From Pseudomonadota bacterium (lineage in GTDB: Bacteria > Pseudomonadota > Gammaproteobacteria > Halothiobacillales > Halothiobacillaceae): DNA of 5,838 nt. The stretch covers positions 1-5,838 of the forward strand of contig JAJYPA010000516.1 of the NCBI GenBank assembly GCA_021795795.1, written 5' to 3'. Each line of letters starts with the position of its first letter. Position 1 is the stretch's first letter. Below, piece after piece: positions 1 to 5,838 of the stretch. Both the position numbers and the translations under genes were made by a program. Below the pieces are notes generated by a model that was not told the origin of the DNA, did not search any database, and was given only the letters and a program-made list of their open reading frames with translations.

Positions 1-1
1 C

Positions 2-1090
2 GAGGCAATAGGCGATGTGCATGAGTATCTGCTCCTATACGCGATGAACCCAATTTTGTTCAAGGCTAGCCGCAATAAGATACCGATTGATGAGAAACAG
101 GCAAAAGTATATCGCAATCCAAATAAGGACCCCAAAGGTAGGTGGCGGCCAATTCCGATGACAGCACAAGCGGGCCATGCAACGCCTGAGCAATTCTATG
201 AAATAACCGCACCATCAGGAAAAAAATTCACGCCGTCGGCAGGTCGTTGTTGGGGGTTGTCTCAGTCAACCTTTGAGAGCCTTCGTGCAGAGGGGCGAAT
301 CTACTTCGGCAAGAATGGCAATTCCCAACCAAATGTGATTCGTTACCTTTCTGAGGTGGAGGGAGTGGTTCCATGGACGTGGTGGCCCCACGAAGAGGTC
401 GGAAACACTGATGAGGCGACCAAAGAGTTAATGGCAATTCTTGGTGAAACGAATAAATTTGATACAACACCAAAACCATCGCGGCTAATCCAGCGCGCCC
501 TACAAATAGCCACCGACAAAGATTCCATCGTCCTCGACTCCTTCGCGGGCTCAGGCACCACCGCCCACGCCGTCCTCAAACTAAACGCCCAGGACGGTGG
601 CACCCGCCGCTTCATCCTCGTTGAAACCATGGACTACGCCGAAACCATCACCGCCGAGCGGGTGCGCCGCGTGATGAATGGCTACGGAACCGAAAGCAAA
701 GCCGTGGAAGGGCTGGGCGGCGGTTTCGACTACTACACCATTGGTGTGCCCCTGTTCACCGCGGACGACCTACTCAATGAGGACGTCGGCAGTGAAGCAA
801 TACGCAGATACGTGGCCTACACCGAAGGTATTTCCGCAGCGGACCAGGTAATGCCAGACAATCCCGTCTCCCCCTACCTGCTAGGCCGCAATGCCGATAC
901 GGCATGGTTCTTCTACTATGAACCTGACCGGCCGACCGCCCTGGACATGGAGTTTCTGGGTGGCATCCAGATAGGCGACAAGCCGGGTACCACGATCATC
1001 TACGCGGATCGTTGCCTGCTATCCAGTGATTTCATGACCCGGAATGGCCTGATCTTCAAGAAGATCCCACGCGATATCAGCAGGTTTTGA
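2..1090 (+). CDS. mod: Type III restriction-modification methyltransferase (Mod), 5'-truncated by window edge
   Basis: This is the C-terminal part of a beta-class N6-adenine methyltransferase, the modification and site-recognition subunit of a type III restriction system. The frame is open from base 2 with no start that makes sense (a GTG at 17 is internal), so the N-terminus and the catalytic DPPY motif IV must lie upstream of the window. Numbering residues from the GTG at 17, the visible hallmarks are the GRWRPIPMTA stretch (41-50), GRCWGLS (76-82), PKPSRLI (152-158, before the SAM pocket), the SAM-binding motif FAGSGTT (176-182, bases 542-562), then a DGGTRRFILVE strand and an ITAERVRRV helix, all typical of type III Mod. 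The region before PKPSRLI corresponds to the target-recognition part. The first 480 bases are about 48% GC by hand count and the next 240 about 63%, suggesting a mosaic gene. The stop lies 2 nt before the res ATG, as in a type III operon. Family assignment is firm; the target site cannot be read from sequence. Confidence 0.95.
   Translation, partial: EAIGDVHEYLLLYAMNPILFKASRNKIPIDEKQAKVYRNPNKDPKGRWRPIPMTAQAGHATPEQFYEITAPSGKKFTPSAGRCWGLSQSTFESLRAEGRIYFGKNGNSQPNVIRYLSEVEGVVPWTWWPHEEVGNTDEATKELMAILGETNKFDTTPKPSRLIQRALQIATDKDSIVLDSFAGSGTTAHAVLKLNAQDGGTRRFILVETMDYAETITAERVRRVMNGYGTESKAVEGLGGGFDYYTIGVPLFTADDLLNEDVGSEAIRRYVAYTEGISAADQVMPDNPVSPYLLGRNADTAWFFYYEPDRPTALDMEFLGGIQIGDKPGTTIIYADRCLLSSDFMTRNGLIFKKIPRDISRF
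1082..1084 (+). promoter_or_regulatory. Weak ribosome binding site for res
   Basis: An AGG (within CAGCAGG) lies 8 nt before the ATG at 1093, inside the last codons of mod. This spacing favours ATG 1093 over the TTG at 1087, which overlaps the mod stop codon. Because the site is weak, translational coupling to mod termination is likely (inference). Confidence 0.45.
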
Positions 1091-1092
1091 CC

Positions 1093-3717
1093 ATGGAACT
1101 GAAGCCCTACCAAAGTCAGGTCATCCAGGATTTGCGTCAATACCTCGCAACCCTCGCCGATACGCCGCACCTGGAGAACGCATTCCGAGACTATTGGGCC
1201 GAGCGCGGGGTTACCGGCATGCCCACTTACAAGAACACCATCCCGGGCGTGCCGCATGTGTGCGCCAAGGTGCCCACAGCCGGCGGGAAGACCTATATCG
1301 CCGTAAATGCCCTGCAGCCGATCTTTGACGCTCTATCCGCGGCAAACCCCCAGCGCCCAAAATTCGTCGTCTGGCTGGTACCCTCCCTCACCATTCTGGA
1401 ACAGACCGCCCGTAACCTCAGCAACCCCGATCACCCCTACCACAAGCGCCTGTCCCAACTGTTCAAGGGACGGGTGGCGATCTACGAGAAGAAAGACTTG
1501 CTGATGGGTGCGGGATTTTCCCCGGATACCGTCGCCGACCAGGTATCCATCGTGGTGATGAGTTTTGACAGTCTTCGCGCGAGGAACAAGGAAGACCGCA
1601 AAATTTTTCAGGAGAATGGCTATCTGGCGCCTTTTATGAACGCGCAAAGGGTGGACGCTGGGGATTTGCTCCCAGACCGCGACCCGTCCGCCCTGATCAA
1701 CGTAATCCGCAGCCTGAAACCCGTGGTCATCGTGGACGAAAGCCACAACGCCGAAAGCACCCTTTCCGTGGAAATGCTGGTCAATCTGAATCCGGATTTT
1801 ATTCTGGACCTGACAGCCACCCCCAGGAACAACAGCAACATCATCAGCTATGTCGATGCCATGGCCCTGAAACGGCACCACATGGTCAAGTTGCCGGTCA
1901 TTGTCGCCAACCAGAACAGCCGCGCCGAAGTCATCGAGAGCGCCCTGGTCATGCGAAAGCAACTGGAGGCCATTGCTACCAAGGAAGAAGCCAGCAAGGG
2001 CGGCCGCTATATTCGCCCCATAGTGCTCTTCCAGGCACAGCCACGGACTCACGATGACAATACCACCTTCGACAAGGTGAAAGAGAAGCTGGTGGCATTG
2101 GGGATTCCACCAGAGGAGATCCGGATCAAGACTGCAGACCGGGACGAAATCAAGGGCGAGGATCTACTGAGCCGTTCCTGTCCTGTGCGCTACATCATCA
2201 CCGTCAATGCCCTGAAGGAAGGCTGGGACTGTCCTTTCGCCTATATTCTGGCGTCACTGGCCGACAAGTCCTCTGCGGTGGACGTGGAGCAGATCGTGGG
2301 GCGCGTGCTGCGCATGCCCTACGTGCAGAAGCACAGCCATGATTTACTGAACCTATCCTATGTATTCACAGCCAGTAATCGCTTTCAGGAGACCTTGCAG
2401 ACGGTGGTGAATGCGCTGCAGAAGGCCGGGTTTTCCTATAAGGATTACCGTGCGATGGATGCAGCTCCGGATGAGGTCACTTCCCAAGGAGAACAAACTC
2501 CGCTGGAATTGACTCCTACCCCTGCGACGGTGGGTCCAGATGAATTTGTGGATATCCAGCAGGTGTCTCCTGCATGGGCGCAAGCTACAGGTGATATCCC
2601 GACAGCAGACGACCCGGTCATCGCTTTTGTCAGCGAAATACAGACAAAGGCCATAGCGGAAAACCAGTCATTTGAGGAGCAGGCCAGAATGAGCCAGGAT
2701 AACAGTATCCCTGCTGAACTGACCGATAAGACCAATATACAGAAGATGAAAGACGTATTCAAGGAGGATGCCTTATCCCTCAGTCTGCCTCAGTTTTTTA
2801 TCGAGGTGAAAACCGGGGGATGGTTCGACGACGAGGGTAAATACCAACTCCTGGAGCGTGACCAACTGCTGGTTGATTTCCAACTCATGCATGCCGACTC
2901 TACGGTGGACTTCGACAATGTGGACGCCCAGATGTATCGGGTGGACCTGGAAAAGTCTGGAGAGGACGATTATGCGCCCAAACCCTTCAAGGTCAACATG
3001 AAGGAAAGACAGAAGCTCAATAGTATGATGCTGGCCGGTACCCACGAAACCCAGATCACCAACGTGACGGATCGCATGATGGCCCTAATCGGGAATATGT
3101 ACCCCATCGCTGACAGCGAAGTGAAAGCATACATCCGTCGGGTTATCAGCGCTCTTCAGCCCGAGCAGTTGCATGACTGCATGGAGCGTGACCATGTCTA
3201 CGTCGCCAAGATTCGCCAGAAGATATCCAACCTGGCGGACCAATACGCGCAAAAAGCCTTCAATTACGCTCTGGACGTGGGACAACTCCACCTGATGAAC
3301 CACTTCCGCTTCCCGGAGGGCATTGCTCCTGCCGCAAACGCGATGGACATTCCCAAGAGCCTGTATCGTCTGGAGGGAAAGATGGGGAATTTTGAAACGC
3401 GCATGATCAGCGAACTTGCGGCTGTCGAATCCGTGGTGTGGTGGCACCGGAACCTGAGCCGTAAAGGATTCCGAATCAACGGATTCCTCAACCATTACCC
3501 GGACTTCATCCTGCGGACCTGCTACGGCAAAATCATCGTGGTGGAAGCCAAGGGCGATGACCGCGACAACTCCGATTCCGAGCGAAAGCTGCAGCTTGGT
3601 AAGGCTTGGGCATCCAAGGCTGGGGACCGCTACCGGTATATGATGGTGTTCGAGAATAACCCCATAAATGGAGCGGATCAGTTGGATGTGGCGATTAGTA
3701 AGATTGCACTGCTGTAA
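1093..3717 (+). CDS. res: Type III restriction endonuclease subunit (Res), SF2 helicase plus PD-(D/E)XK nuclease
   Basis: This is the ATP-dependent restriction subunit partnering the upstream Mod. Type III enzymes use ATP-driven DNA translocation or switching to let two complexes meet before cleavage. The start is taken as ATG 1093 (874 aa); a TTG at 1087 would add two residues. Numbering below is from that TTG. The helicase core shows a Walker A motif VPTAGGKT (62-69), the DExH box VIVDESH (214-220), motif III LTATP (242-246), a motif V region NALKEGWD (374-381) and motif VI QIVGRVLR (402-409). A low-conservation linker lies at about 455-560. The C-terminus carries the nuclease: YPDF (D806), a strand, then VVEAKGD (E820, K822), matching a PD-(D/E)XK site. 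The protein is somewhat shorter than the roughly 970-residue EcoP15I Res but has every expected motif. No frameshift is seen. GC is high, matching the 3' half of mod. Confidence 0.96.
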   Translation: MELKPYQSQVIQDLRQYLATLADTPHLENAFRDYWAERGVTGMPTYKNTIPGVPHVCAKVPTAGGKTYIAVNALQPIFDALSAANPQRPKFVVWLVPSLTILEQTARNLSNPDHPYHKRLSQLFKGRVAIYEKKDLLMGAGFSPDTVADQVSIVVMSFDSLRARNKEDRKIFQENGYLAPFMNAQRVDAGDLLPDRDPSALINVIRSLKPVVIVDESHNAESTLSVEMLVNLNPDFILDLTATPRNNSNIISYVDAMALKRHHMVKLPVIVANQNSRAEVIESALVMRKQLEAIATKEEASKGGRYIRPIVLFQAQPRTHDDNTTFDKVKEKLVALGIPPEEIRIKTADRDEIKGEDLLSRSCPVRYIITVNALKEGWDCPFAYILASLADKSSAVDVEQIVGRVLRMPYVQKHSHDLLNLSYVFTASNRFQETLQTVVNALQKAGFSYKDYRAMDAAPDEVTSQGEQTPLELTPTPATVGPDEFVDIQQVSPAWAQATGDIPTADDPVIAFVSEIQTKAIAENQSFEEQARMSQDNSIPAELTDKTNIQKMKDVFKEDALSLSLPQFFIEVKTGGWFDDEGKYQLLERDQLLVDFQLMHADSTVDFDNVDAQMYRVDLEKSGEDDYAPKPFKVNMKERQKLNSMMLAGTHETQITNVTDRMMALIGNMYPIADSEVKAYIRRVISALQPEQLHDCMERDHVYVAKIRQKISNLADQYAQKAFNYALDVGQLHLMNHFRFPEGIAPAANAMDIPKSLYRLEGKMGNFETRMISELAAVESVVWWHRNLSRKGFRINGFLNHYPDFILRTCYGKIIVVEAKGDDRDNSDSERKLQLGKAWASKAGDRYRYMMVFENNPINGADQLDVAISKIALL

Positions 3718-3754
3718 TTGGACTATACAGAGGGAAAATCTTTGCGCGCATCGT

Positions 3755-3760
3755 GGGAGG
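3755..3760 (+). promoter_or_regulatory. Strong Shine-Dalgarno (GGGAGG) of the Mrr-like gene
   Basis: GGGAGG sits 6 nt before a GTG at 3767 in the frame of the Mrr-like protein. It decides the start. The frame is open back to an ATG at 3668, but that start would overlap res by 50 nt and add a 33-residue tail with no family resemblance. The next ATG (3785) is 24 nt from this site, too far. Confidence 0.75.
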
Positions 3761-3766
3761 CAAGAA

Positions 3767-4873
3767 GTGGATATTTCCGGGTTTATGCACAAGTATTATG
3801 ACTGGGATACCTTCGAAAAGTTTGTTAAAGACCTCTATGAAGGCGACGGAGATATCACTGTTCAGCGTGATGTTACAGAGCTAGATCGTTATGGCGCAAA
3901 GCGACAAACTGACGTAAAAATTGTTAGAAGGACAAGGTTTCACAAATTTATAACGCTTGTAGAATGCAAACGCTGGAAAGATCCGGTCAGTAGAGACCGA
4001 ATCGATGTTCTCGCAGCTAGCGTTGAAGCGCTAGGTGCCAATAATGGTGCTATATTTACGACAACTGGATTTGAAGAAGGTGCTAAAGTATATGCCAAAG
4101 GTAAAGGTATAGATCTATTTGTCATCAGGGATCTTACATCAGATGAATGGGGTCTTCCTGGACGCCATATTTCTTTATATTTACATGTTAACGCGGCAGA
4201 GTTCAGCGATATTAAAATTGCAGGTGAAGCAATTTCATTAGTCTGTGGCCCCTCGGCGTTAGGTGATATTAGGATTGAGATTTCACCGGATAAAGCCATT
4301 GATCCAGATTTTGATTTGTTCTCGGTAATGACTGAAGAGCGCGGTTTAAACCTTGTTGCCATATTGAGCGATGCACACCGAATACTCCTCGAGGCTTTGG
4401 GTAACTCTGTTGGTGTTTTCGATGATGGAGGGAAAGCCACAATGGAGATTAAGGCCCACTGCGAACTCGACCTAACGAAAACAGAATTCCATCAATTGAG
4501 GCTTCCTAAGGTTATTTTGCGGATTAAAAAAATAGGATTTTCGCTTCGGGCACATATTATGCAGTCCATGATAACTGCGGATCGCGGGAAAGACTTAGAT
4601 TTTGCAATTATGGTGGAAAGTTATATTTCCGATCAGCATCTTATTGCGCACCGACGTGCTGGAGATCTTAATATCACATTCAAAAACGTACAGTTAGACG
4701 ATGCAAAACCTACCGAAGAGCCAATACGCAATGGTTCTCTTATCCGGGTTTACTGTTCCCCATGGGTTGGATTAGGTGGAACAGCCGCCGATAAGATAAG
4801 AACGTCAGAGCAGATGCTTAAGGTTGTCGTTGAGACGGATGGAGGGAAGTTGCGGCTTACTCTGTGCGTGTAG
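3767..4873 (+). CDS. Mrr-like (type IV restriction family) endonuclease with unassigned C-terminal half
   Basis: Starting at GTG 3767 this encodes 368 aa. Residues about 12-120 match the Mrr catalytic domain: an initial helix DWDTFEKFVKDLY, then RQTDVKI (D49), LVECKRW (E66, K68) and a following GAIFTTTGFEEGAKVYA segment. D49 with E66-x-K68 forms a PD-(D/E)XK-type active site, so DNA cleavage is expected. Mrr-family enzymes often cut modified DNA, but specificity here is unknown. Residues about 121-368 look like alternating beta strands and match no domain I recognise; they may form a sensor, DNA-reading or oligomerisation module. Unlike classical Mrr, which has an N-terminal winged-helix domain before the nuclease, the nuclease here comes first. 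The gene follows res by 49 nt with no visible terminator, so co-transcription is plausible. It is clearly more AT-rich than res (about 42% GC over 3781-3900), suggesting separate acquisition. No signal peptide or membrane segment is seen, so it should be cytoplasmic. Confidence 0.85.
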   Translation: MDISGFMHKYYDWDTFEKFVKDLYEGDGDITVQRDVTELDRYGAKRQTDVKIVRRTRFHKFITLVECKRWKDPVSRDRIDVLAASVEALGANNGAIFTTTGFEEGAKVYAKGKGIDLFVIRDLTSDEWGLPGRHISLYLHVNAAEFSDIKIAGEAISLVCGPSALGDIRIEISPDKAIDPDFDLFSVMTEERGLNLVAILSDAHRILLEALGNSVGVFDDGGKATMEIKAHCELDLTKTEFHQLRLPKVILRIKKIGFSLRAHIMQSMITADRGKDLDFAIMVESYISDQHLIAHRRAGDLNITFKNVQLDDAKPTEEPIRNGSLIRVYCSPWVGLGGTAADKIRTSEQMLKVVVETDGGKLRLTLCV

Positions 4874-4931
4874 ACAGTATGTCGTGGGGCGGGCGAACCG
4901 GGCCATGATTGCGTAGTTCATCGAGGCGGAT

Positions 4932-4967
4932 ATGAAAAAATATCAATCAAGGCGGCACAGAACATGA
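4932..4967 (+). CDS. Possible 11-residue leader peptide
   Basis: An ATG at 4932 is preceded by GAGG (4923-4926) at 5-nt spacing, a good ribosome binding site. It encodes MKKYQSRRHRT, which is strongly basic, and stops at TGA 4965-4967. That stop overlaps the ATG of the next tiny ORF as ATGA, the classic arrangement for translational coupling. The peptide matches nothing I know. ORFs this short arise easily by chance, so this is only a candidate; the well-placed ribosome binding site is the main support. Confidence 0.2.
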   Translation: MKKYQSRRHRT

Positions 4968-5035
4968 AATGGTTCAAAATCCTGTTGCTGAACATCTTGC
5001 CTGACTCTCTGCTCTTGCCTTTTCTTGATTTGTGA
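4964..5035 (+). CDS. Possible 23-residue hydrophobic peptide
   Basis: ATG 4964 opens a 23-codon frame beginning MKWFKILLLNIL and ending in a leucine-rich run, with stop TGA 5033-5035. The composition (two early lysines, then mostly Leu, Ile and Phe interrupted by Pro and Asp) resembles small membrane-active peptides, but two prolines would break a simple helix. It overlaps the preceding basic mini-ORF by ATGA and has only a poor ribosome binding site of its own. It could be a coupled small peptide, a remnant of a lost gene, or chance. Confidence 0.2.
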   Translation: MKWFKILLLNILPDSLLLPFLDL

Positions 5036-5102
5036 ACAATATGGTTGGAGATCGCAGTGCTCATCAGTTCAATCTGTTGGCATCCATTCTGTGTATAGGA
5101 AT

Positions 5103-5116
5103 CTAGCGACTAGCGA
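5103..5116 (+). repeat. Tandem 7-bp repeat (CTAGCGA x2)
   Basis: Two perfect adjacent copies of CTAGCGA lie about 95 bp upstream of the HipA-like start and just before the near-palindrome GCGAAATTTCCGC. This could be an operator or just a short chance duplication. Confidence 0.35.
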
Positions 5117-5126
5117 AATTTCCGCG

Positions 5127-5155
5127 TTGAAGCTGTGCTTGTGATCTGGTAAATC
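5127..5155 (+). promoter_or_regulatory. Weak sigma70-like promoter candidate before the HipA-like gene
   Basis: TTGAAG (5127-5132) and TAAATC (5150-5155) are separated by 17 nt and would give a leader of about 50 nt before ATG 5211. The -35 matches four of six consensus bases and the -10 only three, so the support is mostly position and spacing. Confidence 0.2.
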
Positions 5156-5210
5156 ATCATCCCATTTCCGTGAAAAGTACGGGTTAATTGCAAGCTAAAT
5201 GGACACCTAA

Positions 5211-5838
5211 ATGCAGACGTATAAGATCCGCAGAATCTCTAGTAGCAGAAAGACTGGTATTACAGTGCCTTCCTTATGCACGTTGGATGCCGCCTTGAAA
5301 TTCGACAGCCCTGAATCCCCCCATTGTGTATACAACGAATACGTCGCCCATCGCCTCGCGCAAACCCTGCACGCCCCTGTGGCCGAAGGCGTCTTGACGA
5401 CCACTGGTGATGGCCAAGCCTACGCGAGTTTATTGTTGCATTCTCCGGGGATCAACCTGCCGGACGTGCTTGATCCGCAACTCGATCGCATCGCTCAGAT
5501 GTACCCAGATATGGCGGCGGCTTTGGTGGCCTTCGACCTCTTCATCGGCAACGGGGACCGCGCCTGCAATCTGAAGGCGGCGCTGGTCACTCCTCATGTG
5601 CGGCTCTTCGCTGCTTTCGATCACAGTCATGCCCTGCTTGGGGTCGAAAGCAATCCGACGAATAGCATCCGTAAATTGGCCGCGGGGGAACTCATCGTGC
5701 GCCGCCATCCATTTTATGGGCGTGTCCAGGCTGTTTTCCTGGAAGGCTGGATCAGCCGCATCGTGGCATTGCCTGATGGCTATATCCGGGAGTGCTGCCG
5801 GATGGGTAAACCCTTCCGTGCCGTGTCCGAAGAGTTGC
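5211..5838 (+). CDS. HipA/PI-kinase-like protein, 3'-truncated by window edge
   Basis: An open frame starts at ATG 5211 (a TAA directly precedes it in frame, so no earlier start is possible) and runs off the window with no stop, giving 209 codons. Residues 41-61 (YNEYVAHRLAQTLHAPV, then GVL) resemble the NE-x-x-x-xLA segment of HipA-like kinases. FDLFIGNGDRACNLKAAL (108-125) resembles their catalytic loop, with D116 as likely catalytic Asp and N120 as metal-binding Asn, and AAFDHSHALLG (134-144) resembles the metal-binding D-H/DFG-equivalent element (D137). K30 in ALKF may be the ATP-contacting lysine. The family comprises protein or lipid-kinase-fold enzymes; HipA itself phosphorylates glutamyl-tRNA synthetase, but this substrate is unknown. 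The D-to-N spacing is one residue shorter than the usual D-x4-N. No clear ribosome binding site is seen. It is about 60% GC where counted (5461-5520), unlike the Mrr-like gene. A distant kinase-fold relative without HipA function remains possible. Confidence 0.75.
   Translation, partial: MQTYKIRRISSSRKTGITVPSLCTLDAALKFDSPESPHCVYNEYVAHRLAQTLHAPVAEGVLTTTGDGQAYASLLLHSPGINLPDVLDPQLDRIAQMYPDMAAALVAFDLFIGNGDRACNLKAALVTPHVRLFAAFDHSHALLGVESNPTNSIRKLAAGELIVRRHPFYGRVQAVFLEGWISRIVALPDGYIRECCRMGKPFRAVSEEL

Larger units (their letters stand above)
4874..5210 (+). other. 337-bp intergenic stretch without a confident gene
   Basis: This gap separates the Mrr-like gene from the HipA-like gene. I see no structural RNA, transposase remnant or hairpin followed by a T-run. 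It holds two overlapping tiny ORFs (4932-5035), an 8-bp direct repeat TCTTGCCT at 4995-5002 and 5013-5020, a tandem 7-bp repeat (5103-5116), the near-palindrome GCGAAATTTCCGC just after it, and a weak promoter-like pair near 5127-5155. It most likely contains the promoter and control region of the HipA-like gene, and possibly decayed coding sequence. Confidence 0.5.

Noticed and set aside
220..226. A7 run in mod as a possible phase-variation tract
   Set aside because: It is short, and phase-variable mod genes usually carry longer simple-repeat tracts. The frame is intact here.
1333..2052. 239-codon open frame on the minus strand
   Set aside because: It lies entirely inside res, has no recognisable domain, and is explained as an antisense shadow of a GC-rich gene.
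3704..3729. Promoter between res and the Mrr-like gene (TTGCAC ... TATACA)
   Set aside because: The spacer is only 14 nt, too short for a sigma70 promoter.
3668..3766. Longer N-terminus for the Mrr-like protein from ATG 3668
   Set aside because: It overlaps res by 50 nt, has no good ribosome binding site and adds a Trp/Cys/Arg-rich tail unlike the family, whereas GTG 3767 has GGGAGG at 6-nt spacing.
3085..3792. 235-codon open frame on the minus strand
   Set aside because: It is an antisense shadow of the conserved nuclease end of res, with no family features.
4884..4905. GC-rich stretch after the Mrr-like gene as a terminator
   Set aside because: No good stem-loop can be drawn and no T-run follows.
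5207..5708. Two minus-strand frames (65 and 92 codons) at the right end
   Set aside because: The + strand frame across the same bases carries recognisable kinase-like motifs and stays open to the edge; the minus frames show no features.

Overview
The window looks like a bacterial accessory (defence) region, probably from a proteobacterium. That guess rests on moderate GC and on overall protein style; no species can be named from the sequence. All recognised genes lie on the + strand. From left to right they are: the 3' part of a type III restriction-modification methyltransferase gene (mod, running in from the left edge to 1090), its restriction subunit gene (res, 1093-3717), a gene for an Mrr-like (type IV restriction) nuclease with an unrecognised C-terminal half (3767-4873), a 337-bp stretch without a clear gene (4874-5210), and the 5' part of a HipA/PI-kinase-like protein gene running off the right edge (5211-5838).

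Mod and Res form the usual two-gene type III operon with a 2-nt gap. Mod would methylate one strand of an asymmetric site and supply site recognition. Res would supply the ATP-driven SF2 motor and the cut. The helicase motifs and the C-terminal PD-(D/E)XK nuclease of Res all look intact, and the visible part of Mod keeps the FAGSGTT SAM-binding motif, so the system looks functional as far as it is visible. The Mrr-like gene follows 49 nt after res with its own strong ribosome binding site and no visible terminator between them. It is therefore plausibly co-transcribed as a third defence component, although its base composition is much more AT-rich.

The most notable points are these. A sharp base-composition break inside mod, at about 480, fits an exchanged target-recognition region. 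The Mrr-like protein carries its nuclease at the N-terminus, followed by about 245 residues I cannot assign. The HipA-like gene at the right edge has a catalytic loop one residue shorter than the canonical kinase spacing. The gap between the last two genes contains two tiny ORFs that overlap as ATGA, the first with a good ribosome binding site. I see no tRNA, rRNA, CRISPR array, insertion sequence or convincing terminator.
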